From: Apostichopus parvimensis
Taxonomy: Eukaryota; Echinodermata; Holothuroidea; Aspidochirotida; Stichopodidae
NCBI GenBank assembly: GCA_000934455.1
Contig: KN889404.1
Coordinates: forward strand, 4,404 to 41,999
Length of the DNA stretch: 37,596 nt
Direction: 5' to 3'
Numbering within the stretch: the stretch's first letter is position 1; each line of letters starts with the position of its first letter. Made by a program: the position numbers and the translations under genes. Of this stretch, positions 1 through 10,991 are shown in pieces. The notes below the pieces were generated by a model. It did not search any database and was not told where the DNA came from. It worked only from the letters and a program-made list of their open reading frames with translations.

Positions 1-671
1 AAATTAAAATATTTGCAAAATTATATATGCAAAAATTATACCAGCAGTGTCTTGGTAGACTGTTATTTACTGAAATATATGATAACTACATGAACAAGGT
101 CACTTAAATAAAACTTAAAATTTCTGGAAAATAGCAAAGCTGTCAAAAATAAATTTATCAACAGCTGAAGAGTTTATTCTCAACATTTATCAAAAAAATA
201 AAATAAAAACAATCATACCAAAAAGAATGAATATGAACTACTGTACATCTCATATTTTACTCTTTCTGTATTTCAGAAACCCTCTGCTTCTCCCCCTCCC
301 CCCCCCCCACCCCCGACACCCTGGTCTGGTCCTAACCTCAGTATAATTTTTACAGACTGTGTGACTATTTCCTCCCTGATTAAACATGAGCTTCTGAGAT
401 ACAAAATACTAAATTGTGGCCAAATCATGATTTATGTCTATAATATCAGTGAGAGTGAAATGGAGTACAAACTGCAACAGTTGAAGTGTGTCAATTTCTT
501 AAACAAAAAGTAAACAAACACATTAATATGCTGTCTTCATGTACTGACGTAAAAGGAAAAAAAAACTGCATGACGAAAGGCTTCAGGAGAGAGAGAAAGA
601 GAACACCTATCCATTATCGACAGATGCTGCACGAGGGAATTAATTCTTTGAGAACGTTGCTGGACGCTTTA

Positions 672-762
672 TACAGTACAGTATGCAACATGTACATGTA
701 TGCATGTATGCATGTATGCATGTATACATGTATGCATGTACATGTATGCAACATGTGTGTGT
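672..762 (+). repeat. ATGCATGT-type simple repeat
   Basis: Runs of ATGCATGT and ACATGTAC alternate, ending in GTGTGTGTG. GTATGCAACATGT occurs near both ends. Open frames over this stretch are Cys/Met/His low-complexity and not genes. Confidence 0.9.
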
Positions 763-987
763 GAAAAACGGATACCTCCAAAATACACAAAATGTCAGAA
801 AGTCCATAATAAATCAAATCTACGACAGTATCTAGTGTCTGACTAATACTCAGTTGGACAAATGGAACTGGGTCAATTGTGCTGCGCTGGAATCGTACAA
901 TAATTGACGAATCATCCATTTTGAAAGGTTGATTGTTTGGAGGCTTGAAGAGTTTTTGTAGAAATTTCTTCAATAACAATGTCAGCA

Positions 988-1240
988 TTTATATGAAGCT
1001 GGCACAGAATTAGTACTTTCAATGTGGCATGTAGCATGCCACAAATATGTGCAAATACACAAATTATACACCAATAAAAATCATTAAAATCCCCAAACTC
1101 ACTGATTTGGTTATTTAAGAATGACGATACTTACCTGTCTCCTACACATATATGCACTCCCAACTATACTTAAACTATATTAACAACTGGTATCATTCTT
1201 GAAAAGCTGCGCCCTTAATGACCCTCTCCAATCACTGCCC
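988..1240. repeat. Foldback-type dispersed repeat, left-arm copy
   Basis: It shares GAAGCTGGCACAG, TTAGTACTTTCAA and GTGGCATGTAGCA with 3818-3860. It then shares TGACGATACTTACCTGTCTCC and GCACTC with the left arm at 19623-19661. The opposite arm is not recognisable, so this copy may be truncated. Confidence 0.5.
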
Positions 1241-1403
1241 TCTTCCTCCAAAATCTTGTTTCGGTATTTCATTAAAATAATCACTTGAATTAATCCTGCG
1301 TATCGAATGAGGGCTAGGAAGTATTTAGAAACATGAATGAGAGTCACAAATTTAAATGTTTGATCCCAATCTGATAATCAACACTGTATGTGTGCTCAAG
1401 TTA

Positions 1404-1425
1404 CGGGGCAGGGGATGGGGGGGGC
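1404..1425 (+). other. G-run cluster, intron 5
   Basis: GGGGCAGGGGATGGGGGGGG on the plus strand can supply four G-runs with short loops. It is antisense to PKA. Confidence 0.5.
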
Positions 1426-1451
1426 CAGAAATAGATTAGGATGATTTCCTA

Positions 1452-1551
1452 ATTCAGAATTTTACAAGCATTTAATCAACTAGATTTGATGGTGCTGTTG
1501 CCTGGTGTCCCTTGTTTAATTTTCGAATGGAGATTTGGAAGTATTCTGAAC
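1452..1551 (+). repeat. Direct repeat, copy 1 of about 100 bp
   Basis: Shares AAGCATTTAATCAACTAGAT, CCCTTGTTTAATTTTC, ATGGAGATTTGGA and AGTATTCTGAAC in order with 1777-1890, with scattered substitutions and a short length difference. It is an old local duplication in intron 5. Confidence 0.75.
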
Positions 1552-1776
1552 TGTTCCTTTAAATCCAAAAATGCTGAAGAAGAGTCCTCTGACATCAATA
1601 ATCGAAGAGATGGTTAATTAAAAGTAATAATCCCTTTCATAAGCCCCAAAATCAAGTTATTTATGTCTTTATCACATATTTATATGTATGAATTAATACC
1701 CAGTAGTTGAGTTCAAAATTTTGTGCTCAAGGCTAAATTTAGTAAATATCCTAATATTATTTCAACAACAAAAAAA

Positions 1777-1890
1777 ATTCAGAATCTTGTAAGCATTTAA
1801 TCAACTAGATTTGATGGTGTTGTTGTCTGGTTTCCCTTGTTTAATTTTCTTATGGAGATTTGGATTTGGGTTGTTGGAAGTATTCTGAAC
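1777..1890 (+). repeat. Direct repeat, copy 2 of about 100 bp
   Basis: Second copy of 1452-1551, carrying an extra stretch of about 13 bp (around TTTGGGTTGTTGG) before the shared AGTATTCTGAAC end. Confidence 0.75.
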
Positions 1891-2262
1891 CATGGGCGGC
1901 GATCATGGGTGGGGGGACGTGTCCCCCAATATTTTAGGTGGGGGATATAGTATCTAATATCCCCCCAATATTTGGAGTCATAGTTTTTTTTTGTGGCTAT
2001 AAATAGAAAAATAATGCGTGAGATTATTTATCCAAATCATATTTGGCGGTGGCTAAAACTTCACCCAACACAAGCTGCATGAGGTAAATGACACTTCGAG
2101 GCGAAGGGGTAGACCCCCCCCCCCCCTTTGAGCATTTTCTTTTTTATGATATCGCTAGTAATTTCAATATAGAAAATGCTTAGATGCAACTTACAAGGCC
2201 TGGGAAGTGCCATTTCCAGCGATCTGGGAGGCATTTCGGCCAAATTTTTTTTTAAGCTTCAG
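1890..2262. repeat. C/G-run dispersed repeat with hairpin
   Basis: A stretch of unusual composition, with GGGGGGACGTGTCCCCC, a hairpin GGGGGATAT (1940-1948) with ATATCCCCC (1957-1965), a 13-C run near 2116-2128, and a more GC-balanced tail with GGCATTTCGGCCAAA. The mix differs sharply from the flanking AT-rich intron, which suggests an inserted element, perhaps a non-autonomous DNA transposon. I cannot name the family. Confidence 0.4.
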
Positions 2263-3687
2263 TAAATATCCTTATATTATTTCAAGTTAGATTAAATAAT
2301 CATGTCAGTCACTAAAAGTGTATTTGAAAAAAAAAAACTGTTTTTAACTTTTATGCAGTTAAAGGAAGACTGCATCAATCAAAACATCAAAACATGTGTT
2401 GAAAATTGCAAACAGGAAGAGTCATTAAATTGGAGAGCAAGGAGTGCAGTATTTAGTAATTTATAACAAGATGCTAACATTTGTCCAATTGTTTGCAAAA
2501 ACTCTACTGTAGTAGCCTACGGCCCTACGGAGATTAATTGCTCATTAAATTTGGTTACTCCAAAAATAATGAGAGGTGATACTCTCACTGATTGTCATAA
2601 CTTGTTAAGCTTTCAACCCCCATGCAGTCTCATTATTAACAACAGAGAAAGAAGTATCCCCAACCAAACTGTAGAATCTAAATAAACAGATTCCTTCGCA
2701 ATGTAAAGAAGGTATCTCACATATCAAAATCAGGTACTGTATAAAGGCATAAATGCCAGTTACAATCTTTAACAAAAATGATAAAACAAACTTCAACAAT
2801 TCTGAGACATTTTGTCCTAAATGGATCCCACAAGGATTTTATGATCTTGTAATCATTTTCATCAACATCGTCACGACCATCGCCATCGTCGTCGCTGCTA
2901 TTTTATCGTTCACTAATTTGCTAGAGAGAAATTCAAATCAGCTGCAGAGAATGACAGTAATTCCTTGATAAGAATTGGCCACCACCAACAAATTTATTGT
3001 CTAAAGGGTACAGAGTACAGATGCAGAGACATGCGGGCTTCATCCTAAGTCTGCATCCTTTCTCTTCTTCTTCTTTTTATCGTCATCTAGCATTCATTTC
3101 ATCTCTCGATACATCCCTCTCCTCCGCAATCAATCAAAAAGTATTTCCAAAGAAATGTTGGGACACATGTGTGGGTAATTGCTAGAGACAGAGAGACGAC
3201 ACACGACAGTACAGCAGTGACCAAAATAGAAACAGGCGAGGCAGTCGTAGCTGGTTTCCTGAAATGCTGAAATGCTTCAGTGACTTGTTATGTCCCAGGT
3301 AACCAAAAAAAATAATAATGATAATAAGGAAGGCCTGCTATAACCATACTGACGTGTGATAAGAGAACACATTGTTCTAGTTTGAGACACGGAGAGTTAT
3401 ACTCCCTGCCATATGGTTAATATATATCTGAGTCTGTACAGCCTTGACAGGTGATTTAAATAAGACTCTGGCGTTAACATTAGATGATGCACACGGCTGA
3501 TATATATAGCATGATCGATACACACATGAATGACCACACAGAGGGATAATAAGAAATTAAACTACTGTAGGCATACAAAATAATAACATCGATTGACATG
3601 GGAATTACAATGTACGCTCTTATGCAGAGAGATACTGCATACGGTGGTGGTGGTATCTCATTAAGTCAACAAAACTAATGTTACTCA

Positions 3688-3771
3688 AAATAAAAGTACA
3701 TTATCTTTAAATAAAAGTACATTATCTTTAAATAAAAGTACATTATCTTTAAATAAAAGTACATTATCTTT
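3688..3771 (+). repeat. Four exact copies of a 21-bp tandem repeat
   Basis: A 21-bp unit beginning AAATAAAAGTAC and ending ATTATCTTT occurs four times without change (3688-3708, 3709-3729, 3730-3750, 3751-3771), followed at once by a CT microsatellite. Exact copies suggest recent expansion, so copy number may vary among individuals. Confidence 0.95.
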
Positions 3772-3785
3772 CTCTCTCTCTTTCC
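3770..3785 (+). repeat. CT microsatellite
   Basis: Short TCTCTCTCTCTC run directly after the 21-bp tandem repeat. Confidence 0.8.
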
Positions 3786-3817
3786 CTGTCTCTGTTCAAA
3801 TGAATGTTCTTATTATG

Positions 3818-4105
3818 AAGCTGGCACAGTATTAGTACTTTCAAAGTGGCATGTAGCAATGCATGCCACATATATGTGAAAATACACAATTTAACCCTCT
3901 TGTTTTTACCTCAAACTTTTACAGTCTGTTTTGACAAATTCTAAAGCTTACCTGGTTTGACTATTTACCAACGGCCAACTTACCTGTCTGCTCACAGCAA
4001 TTGCACTCTAGCATAATTGTGTCTACGGCATCTGGTAACTGTCTAGACACGGCTGACTGAGAGTGCATGCAGTTGGTGCGAGGAGACAGGGAAGCGAGGA
4101 GTGAG
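3818..4105. repeat. Foldback-type dispersed repeat, compact copy
   Basis: It starts GAAGCTGGCACAG, like the copy at 988. Arms at 3978-4008 (TACCTGTCTGCTCACAG then GCACTC) and 4061-4094 (GAGTGCATGC then GAGGAGACAGG) are imperfect reverse complements separated by only about 50 bp, so this copy could form a hairpin in RNA or single-stranded DNA. Confidence 0.5.
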
Positions 4106-4235
4106 TTAAAAACCAGCTACTTGTAATTGTATGCATGGGTACAGAATGGATTTGAAAATCACTACTCTTGAGGTAATTTAGGGTTGTAATTCTGCTCTTC
4201 TAGACAGTTTGGGGGGCATGGTGAGATATATATAG

Positions 4236-4350
4236 CAGAAAGCAGTTTGACCTGAGGTGACCAGTTACAATGGGAGGAGATTGCTGAAAGGGTTAGCAGT
4301 TCAAGCTAGACACGGTAAAATGCTCTGGTGGTGCAGAGACTGGTCAGTGA
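4236..4350. repeat. Diverged foldback-repeat fragment
   Basis: Contains ACCAGTTACAATGGGAG and GTTCAAGCTAGACACGGTA, resembling the TACCAGTTCATTCTATGCAT stretch at 19959-19978. Short and diverged, just downstream of exon 5 in intron 5. Confidence 0.3.
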
Positions 4351-4490
4351 AGCAGTCAAGTATAAAGTCTCCATCTTATCCCTCCTCCTCCCACTTCCCG
4401 TCTCCTCCGCGGGCACTTTCCCAATTCTCTAAGTACTACCCCACAATGAAAATAAATGATGACACCATCAAAATGTTGAAAATTCCTTAC

Positions 4491-4573
4491 CTAAACCTTC
4501 CAATTCTTCTTAAATGTGAAAACATTTCACCGCCTTCGATGAACTCCAGCACCATGTATAGATTTGAATTGTC
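4491..4573 (-). CDS. PRKACA: PKA catalytic subunit, exon 5 (hinge and D-helix)
   Basis: Fifth coding exon, 83 nt, phase 0 in and phase 2 out, matching vertebrate PRKACA. It reads [18 protein letters not shown] then SHLRRIGRF plus two bases. The stretch LEFI is the hinge that binds adenine; mammals have MEYV, so the gatekeeper (120) is Leu rather than Met, with Phe122 and Ile123. Glu127, which contacts the P-3 arginine of substrates, and Arg133, which contacts the inhibitor PKI, are both present. The acceptor is TTTCTTTTCAG and the donor GTAAGG. The next exon, expected to begin with the rest of the Ser-Glu-Pro motif and to carry the catalytic loop, is not found between here and base 1. Confidence 0.96.
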
Positions 4574-4659
4574 CTGAAAAGAAACAGAGTCAAATCCATA
4601 TGAATTGGTAGGCCGAATTTGTGGGAATGTGGTACGGCTAGCATTTGCAAGAGACATGT

Positions 4660-4765
4660 GGAAGTGTGAGTGACATTTGGCAAAAGTCTACCAGACGAAA
4701 GATGATAACTGTGAAAAATGAGGGATCAAGACTTCACCAGTTGTGAGGAGACAGGGGAATAGCGA
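4660..4765. repeat. Diverged foldback-repeat fragment
   Basis: The end of this stretch reads GTTGTGAGGAGACAGGGG, close to GCTGTGAGGAGACAGGTGAG at 19998-20017. Only the right-arm end is clear. It begins about 85 bp upstream of exon 5 in the PKA sense direction. Confidence 0.35.
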
Positions 4766-4773
4766 AAGAGATA

Positions 4774-4872
4774 AATAAAAAAAAAAAAAAAAAAATACAC
4801 TAAAGACAATACAATACAATATAATACAATGCAATGCAAAAAAAAAAAAAAAAAAAAACAATACAATACAAT
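4774..4872 (+). repeat. A-runs with ACAAT repeat
   Basis: Two long A-runs (about 4776-4795 and 4838-4858) flank and precede ATACA/ACAAT repeats. They lie about 200-300 bp upstream of exon 5 in the sense direction, where they read as T-rich. Confidence 0.9.
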
Positions 4873-5478
4873 GTTCTTTGCAGAAGCATTGCCTGAGGCC
4901 TTTCCTTCATCCTCTCAATCTAACTTTTAGCTTAATAATTGCAGGGAGAGTTCTAAATTGAGAAAAGTGTCTGTTTGAGGTACTGTATTTAGTCGCACAT
5001 TCGATCTTTGAAAGAGAAAAACAAGCCCTATACTGAACTGTAGCTTACCCTTTGTGAGTAATAGTCCTAACAAACAAATCATTCTTTGCTAGGTCTGGTA
5101 AATTTCTGTTTTTCATCATTTTATTAATCGCTTTTGATATGTGGCATGTTCTCAAAATAAATGAGGTATGAACGATCAAACTACATAACATCATACTACT
5201 GTATTAGATGGTACTATAGAGAGCTCACAGGTCAATAGCTGCTCTATTCATGATGTCACAGTGATTTGATCAATCGAGACAGACCTTAGGATTGGCAAAT
5301 ATCAATATAAGATCAAAGATCAGAATACATATTTCCTGCGACAGTATATATATATATAGAACCATACTGTGTATAGAACTGTAGACTTATACTTCCTGTT
5401 TAACAGAGCTATAACTAATCTCTACGATCACTGGGCAACTGTGTAGTCTTTAACAAACAATACCATATATACTGCATA

Positions 5479-5526
5479 TTAATACCAGGGAGCTGCTACT
5501 CTAGAGTAGCTGCTCCCTGTTAATAC
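5479..5526. repeat. 34-bp near-perfect palindrome between 7-bp direct repeats
   Basis: Bases 5486-5519 form an inverted repeat centred on CTAG (5501-5504) in which 16 of 17 position pairs are complementary; the one mismatch is T5494/T5511. It begins CAGGGAGC and ends GCTCCCTG. The same heptamer TTAATAC lies on each side (5479-5485 and 5520-5526), like a target-site duplication. It could be a tiny foldback insertion or a replication template-switch product. Confidence 0.8.
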
Positions 5527-5653
5527 TGTCCCATACCAAGCATTATATTCCAACCATGTACCAACTTCATTGTAGTGTTTGCAAAGAGACCTTCTCCAAC
5601 AACACAAATGGATGAGCCATTTTCCTCTCCCCTCCTCTTCTCCATGACATCTG

Positions 5654-5684
5654 CCCCCAACCCCCCCAACCCCCAACCCCCCCC
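5654..5684 (-). other. G-quadruplex motif on PKA sense strand
   Basis: The plus strand has C-runs of 5, 7, 5 and 8 separated each time by AA. The minus (transcribed PKA) strand is therefore G8-TT-G5-TT-G7-TT-G5, a textbook four-run motif with two-base loops. It lies in intron 4, about 1.1 kb upstream of exon 5. Confidence 0.8.
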
Positions 5685-8440
5685 AAATTTTTTTTATAAA
5701 AAAACAGGATTAAATTTGTTTAAGGATTATTGTTTGTTGGATTAAGTTTGTTGCATTGGTGTCAGAACCTATTGAACCCACAAAAAGCCAGTTGCTTTTT
5801 AAAACAGTATGTCATCGGGGGGTGAATTAGACTACCGGTACACCGCCGGCGTGAGGCTGTTCCACCTCTGGTTCCCAGCTGCCAGCCTGAGGTGTCTACG
5901 GAAATGTTGGCTCTGTAGTTCTTATTGTCATCGACTGATTAGCCTAATTACGAGCTGAATGCACCAGCATATATTTGCGCAGCAATTACAATCATGACAA
6001 ACATACAGAGAAACAATGGACTGGTTGGATACTTGAGTGTATGTCGATAAGAGGATGTGATGGAACGTGTCATACTGACACTATGTCCGGACTGAATGTA
6101 CAACTTCATTACTGAGAGGCAAACCATATAATACAGTACAGTACACGATATTTATAGTAACAAGGATACACCTACAGTCTTTCCTGTTTTGATCTAACAC
6201 TGAATCTGTTCATAAAAACATTCAGATTGCTCCACCCAATATATATTATATAATAAAAAATAAATCTTCTCAGCTGATACATTAACCATAACAGTATACT
6301 GTACATATGTATGTGAAAAAGAATTACTAGTACTAACAAAAATTAAGCTTTTTTACCTGTCCACTTCAGTCAAAATACTTTCAGAGACAATTATTGACAT
6401 ATAAGGAAACAATATTATTTTGAAAATCCATTCACCAAAATTATAATCCTTAATTGGCCAACTAACCCACATCATAATTTTGACATACATATAAAAAAAA
6501 ATTTTTTTTGCTAAATGATCCTTTCTAAACTGCTAAGCATATCTGTGGGTCCACAATAAAATGTGCTAATAACAAATTCCATGTGGATACTAATGTTTTA
6601 CAATAAACTTTCTCCTCGGCAAGAGGCTTTAAATATAAAGATTCTTCTTCGATCTGCAAGCAGACTTGTAGGCCACATGCCTCCAACAGTGCACTTGATC
6701 TAAAATATTTGTTAGTCCATGTCACATACTGTTTGTTGTTGATATCACCTGTCACAGCAATGACAGCCATGCTAAATTTAGAGCAAGCTTTGAACGGTCA
6801 TCAAAGGAAGACAGGAGAGTGCCTACCAGTCTTGGTGGCTCCCACCTACCAGCAATGTAATTTACACGGTCTATCATAAGATGTATATACACAGAATTGA
6901 TTTATTATACCATTGAAGTTCAATTTAAAAAAAGTTTGCTTTGTTTCGGTCGGTCGGTTGGTTTCGGTAAAAAATTCCCATCATTCGCAAGATAACTCAT
7001 TTCGATGCAGTTCCATAAAGCTTGAATGATTAATTTTACTTTCTGATAATGGAGATAAAGCTGATGACTTGATTTTTGCATACATGCATATGACTATTAA
7101 GTACAGTACTGTAAATTGACTAAAGTATGAAAAAAAGTATCCAAGTCATAAAACTTTGAAAATCACGTTTTTTTGGAAAATATTTGCTCATTAATCTTCA
7201 TGAGGGGAAGAAGAATACTTAAGGTGTATTTAGGTGGAAAACTTATATTACTAACTTGGGTATAAATTTAATATTCATTATTAGTGTAACTGCCAAATTG
7301 AACAAAAATGGTTGACTAGAAACCACAATTTTGCTTTAAGTAATCGGTCCTCAATGTTAATGCCAAACTTATAAACAATATTACTAAAAATAACTTTGTC
7401 TAAATGACATCAAATTCTAATATTTGTACGAAATGATCATTTGTAATGTTGATTTACCAATTAATCAAAGCAAATGATAACAATCTAGACACTCTTCAGG
7501 AAGCATCAATTTAATGATTCACATATTTTTTTCTCATTAAATGTTTATAAACCATATCATGCTGCACATGAAATTCAAGGATTCTCCAAAATTTATGACG
7601 TTTCTTTGTTTTTGTTTTTCTTTGAAATAAAATTAATGTCGACAAGTCAAATATTGTACTGTTATAGGAGCGATTTTAGTGTGGAATTGGTATTGAGCAT
7701 CGACCGAAGTTAACAACTGAAGCTGGGTGCACTGAGTACTGTGCGTGCCACACAAGCAGGCCATTTCTTTGCTGTAGTATGTTAAAATCAGCACATATAC
7801 TGATATTTGTAACTATGACAATGTATGTGTTTAGACATCTTAATTTTAAAGCTCAATTCAGGATTTGATGCAACATTGATAAATTTAATGTTTTTGGAAT
7901 CTGCTTATATTTATTTTCTTTTGCTAAGAAGCAGTATCAGTATGGTTCGATTCCAAGGACTCATTTGTATATTTGATGAGAAAATTATCAACAGTGGTAT
8001 TTTTTCCCCTATAAACACCCTAACAAATGAATCAATATTTGAAAGAGCAAAGATTAACAAGTATGACCTTTCAACTTGGGATTTGTTTTTGTTCATGTTT
8101 GTGTACCTACAGTATATGCCATTGTCATTTATGGGGGAAGGGGGGGGGGTGGTATTTGTCGCTGGTGTAGATTGAGTGCTATCTACAGTACATATAATGA
8201 TATAGAGGTCGGTATAAACTGCATCTTAATGAATATATGCATGTAGATTACAGCCTCTATGTAGTAAGTTAGTAACTGAATAGAACCTTTCAGAGCAGTG
8301 TTATCATTGATGACCTAATAAAAATTGAACATTGCTAAGAAGAATAAAAATTAATAACTGTTACTTAAAACTATCAACTTCATTCTGTCGATCCCCAATT
8401 AAAAAAAATGAAAAGAATCATTCCTCCTTTTTTAGACCTA

Positions 8441-8489
8441 AAGTTAACTCTACTTTATAAGTTAACTTTACTTTATAAGTTAACTTTTA
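8441..8489 (+). repeat. 18-bp tandem repeat, about 2.7 copies
   Basis: The unit AAGTTAACTTTACTTTAT occurs at 8441-8458 (one change), 8459-8476 and partially at 8477-8489. GTTAAC is itself palindromic. Confidence 0.85.
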
Positions 8490-9298
8490 TCAAAATTATA
8501 GAAGTGATGTACAAGCTTCAAAAGAATTAAAATCTGTTGAATACAGTGACCAACCTCATGCCAGGAACCAACCATGCTAACAACGGAACTGTGCAGGTTT
8601 TATTTTAGAAAATTTAAGATCCTGCAGATTGACAATTCTTGTTCAGGTTTTTTTTTTTTTTTTTATCTTTTCTTTTGCTGATAATTTTAATCCATGTTCG
8701 ATCATCTTCCATTTCACAGAGACTGTAAACATCTGCCAATAAGTGGAGCAGTTGATGATCACATCCCTTCAACAGCTTATTTCATTCCAGATGTACCATC
8801 AACTTAACATTCTCCACATTGAACATTTGTCTAGTCTAGATGCCTCCACATGTAATGCCATGTCAAACATAACCTTCTACTTCTCTTTGAAGAAAGCACA
8901 GCGCAATGATAGCTTGCCATTATCACTCTGTTGTTCTTCTTCCCTTTGCTCTCCATCAAGAGATACAAGTTCTTGGAATGTTGCATATAAATCCATTCAA
9001 AACCCAGCAGCAGGCCTCTGCTATTCAAGTTCTCCTTACTGAACTGACGGATAATAATGGCAACAGAGAGAGAGACACACAATGGCAGATGCACAACACA
9101 GCAAACTCTCAGCTCCCAGTGGCAGTGTGTGAGGAGGATAAACTGATTAAACCACAAGGGCATATTGATCCTACAATAAGCTAATCAACACAATAGTGGT
9201 ACAGGTTTAACACACAGTAATGCATGCTGCTGTACTGGGTACATATTCATCTAGTACTGTGGTTGTCTGTCTGGCTGGTCTTCTACATCTTGTGCTGT

Positions 9299-9472
9299 GC
9301 ATATATACATATGCATGTACACACATGTACATGATACATGTACATACATACATTCATACACGCATGCACACATACGTGCATACACACACGCTCATACACA
9401 CATACATACATATATGCATACATACACACACATCATATACATATACGCATACATACATGTATACAATACATT
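9299..9472 (+). repeat. CATA/CACA microsatellite
   Basis: About 170 bp of imperfect CATA, CACA and TGTA repeats. It produces three overlapping His/Tyr/Thr-rich frames on the plus strand, which are artefacts of the repeat. The tail of the SINE at 19551 is of similar type, so this may have grown from an old retroelement tail. Confidence 0.9.
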
Positions 9473-10004
9473 GAGTATGATATCTATCGACTGTTAATAT
9501 TGAGATCCAAAGCAAGTTTGTTCTGTAGTATACATATATATAGCAGCCTACTAACTGTTATTATCTATGGAGGAGGTTGTAATGAAGTTGTCAGAAAAAC
9601 AAACATGAAAGTATACATAATACCTGGTCAAGATAATTAATTCATGGCACAAAATTTCTAATTGGGAATAATAAGACATGGTTTCTAAGATTGCACGAAA
9701 ATGAAAATTATAATTTTATGATCAGAGTTAATAGGTTTATAGACCCAAATATTGAGAATTTCACCTGTTACAGTGCAAGTGGGGTTGAAGGACATTCTAG
9801 ACATTGACTGGAGATTATATTTGTCGGCTAGGTTCCTGCCTTCGAAGAATTTCAAGTTCCGAGGGATGAATAAGGATATCCAATTTGGCACAAGGATAGC
9901 GCACTGTAAGAGTACTGTTGTAGAAGAACTGCCAAATATTGACTCTCAAAAAAAGAAAATATTTCAAAGAGACTCTCCTGTAAATTAGCAGGAACAGAAA
10001 ATTA

Positions 10005-10024
10005 GGGGGAGGGGGTGGGGAGGG
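10005..10024 (+). other. G-quadruplex motif, intron 4
   Basis: G-runs of 5, 5, 4 and 3 separated by single bases (A, T, A), on the strand antisense to PKA. Short loops favour a stable fold in DNA. Confidence 0.7.
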
Positions 10025-10552
10025 CGATAAGACCATTATAAATTTCCGATAAAGAATTAATGGCCGTATTGGCAATTAATAAATCTCTATAACCTGTTTG
10101 ACCTTGCACAGTTTGAAGGTCATCTTAGGTTCCTCCAAACAGCACTATAGTACTTTACCACGCTTAAGACTGCAACAATTTTCTAAACATGTATACATTA
10201 CTTGCTATTAAATTATCCCCAAATATTCAGGCGGGTAAACTGTAACATTGCGGGGCTACTGTAACATTGCTAAGATTCACGTTAACATTGAGGTATCTTT
10301 GACATTATCTACCAATATTGAAGAAAAACATTATTTGCAAGAACCCTGTTGCATCGATCAAAATAAGATGTTTACTGCATATGTTATAAATAATCATATA
10401 TCCTACTCTAAGAAAGTAACAATGTCAATAAAAAAAGAAATTGTTTTTAAATTGCCGGAGAGGATCTGTGAATTTATTCATAGACTTCCAACCTGTTCAA
10501 CTGAAATCAATAGTCAAATATCCTATAAATTTTGACAGATCTTTTAGATAGG

Positions 10553-10941
10553 TCCTAGATGGAATGAAATTTCTCTTTTACAGCTCTATATCACTGTGCA
10601 TTTAACGTACACTTGTATCATATATATACACACTGACATGTGATGATGGTTGGGTTTGCTTCTCCATGGTGTGTCTATTACAGTATAATGCACATTGATG
10701 TATAAACAACAGCCTACACTACCAGTAGAAATGTAACAGGGATCAGGATGTGTTATCTTATCATGATATAACAATTACGTGTATAAGATATATTTATGCA
10801 CATTTCAGATGAATTCAGACAATACTATTCAACAGTTGACTTCTATCATAATTGCGCTTCATCAACACCTGCCACATGGACCCAATATAGGGTACACACA
10901 GTCCAAATCTTGGGAATGTTTTTTTTTATGATTATTTTGGG
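10553..10941 (+). repeat. Left copy of 389-bp gap-flanking duplication
   Basis: This segment begins TCCTAGATGG and ends GATTATTTTGGG directly at the N run. It recurs with no difference that I can find at 10992-11380, including a run of nine T near its end. Identity of this kind, abutting a gap on both sides, points to one locus assembled twice. Confidence 0.95.
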
Positions 10942-10991
10942 NNNNNNNNNNNNNNNNNNNNNNNNNNNNNNNNNNNNNNNNNNNNNNNNNN
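10942..10991. other. Assembly gap (50 N)
   Basis: Fifty undetermined bases inside intron 4. A round number of N is normally a placeholder for a gap of unknown size. Both flanks carry the same 389-bp sequence, so the true gap is probably negative (overlapping contig ends). Confidence 0.98.

Larger units (their letters stand above)
1..4490 (-). other. Part of PKA intron 5
   Basis: This is intronic sequence downstream of exon 5, running off the window. I looked for exon 6 (catalytic-loop region, YRDLKPEN) on the minus strand and did not see it, so the intron is at least 4.49 kb. The segment holds a TGTA-type microsatellite, two copies of a foldback repeat, a diverged 100-bp direct repeat, a C/G-rich dispersed repeat, a four-copy 21-bp tandem repeat and several homopolymer runs. 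No other coding exon is convincing. Confidence 0.85.

Noticed and set aside
486..764. Plus-strand open frame over the TGTA repeat
   Set aside because: It begins with GTG, and its C-terminal half is encoded by the simple repeat (Met/Cys/His periodicity).
2061..2243. Minus-strand frame MAEMPPRSLEMALPRPCKLH and onward
   Set aside because: It lies inside the C/G-run dispersed repeat and is interrupted by poly-C; more likely repeat sequence than a gene.
1..4490. Search for PKA exon 6 (catalytic loop)
   Set aside because: No minus-strand stretch encoding YRDLKPEN or its surroundings was found, so the exon must be outside the window.
9220..9640. Three overlapping plus-strand frames rich in His, Tyr and Thr
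   Set aside because: They are translations of the CATA/CACA microsatellite in three frames.
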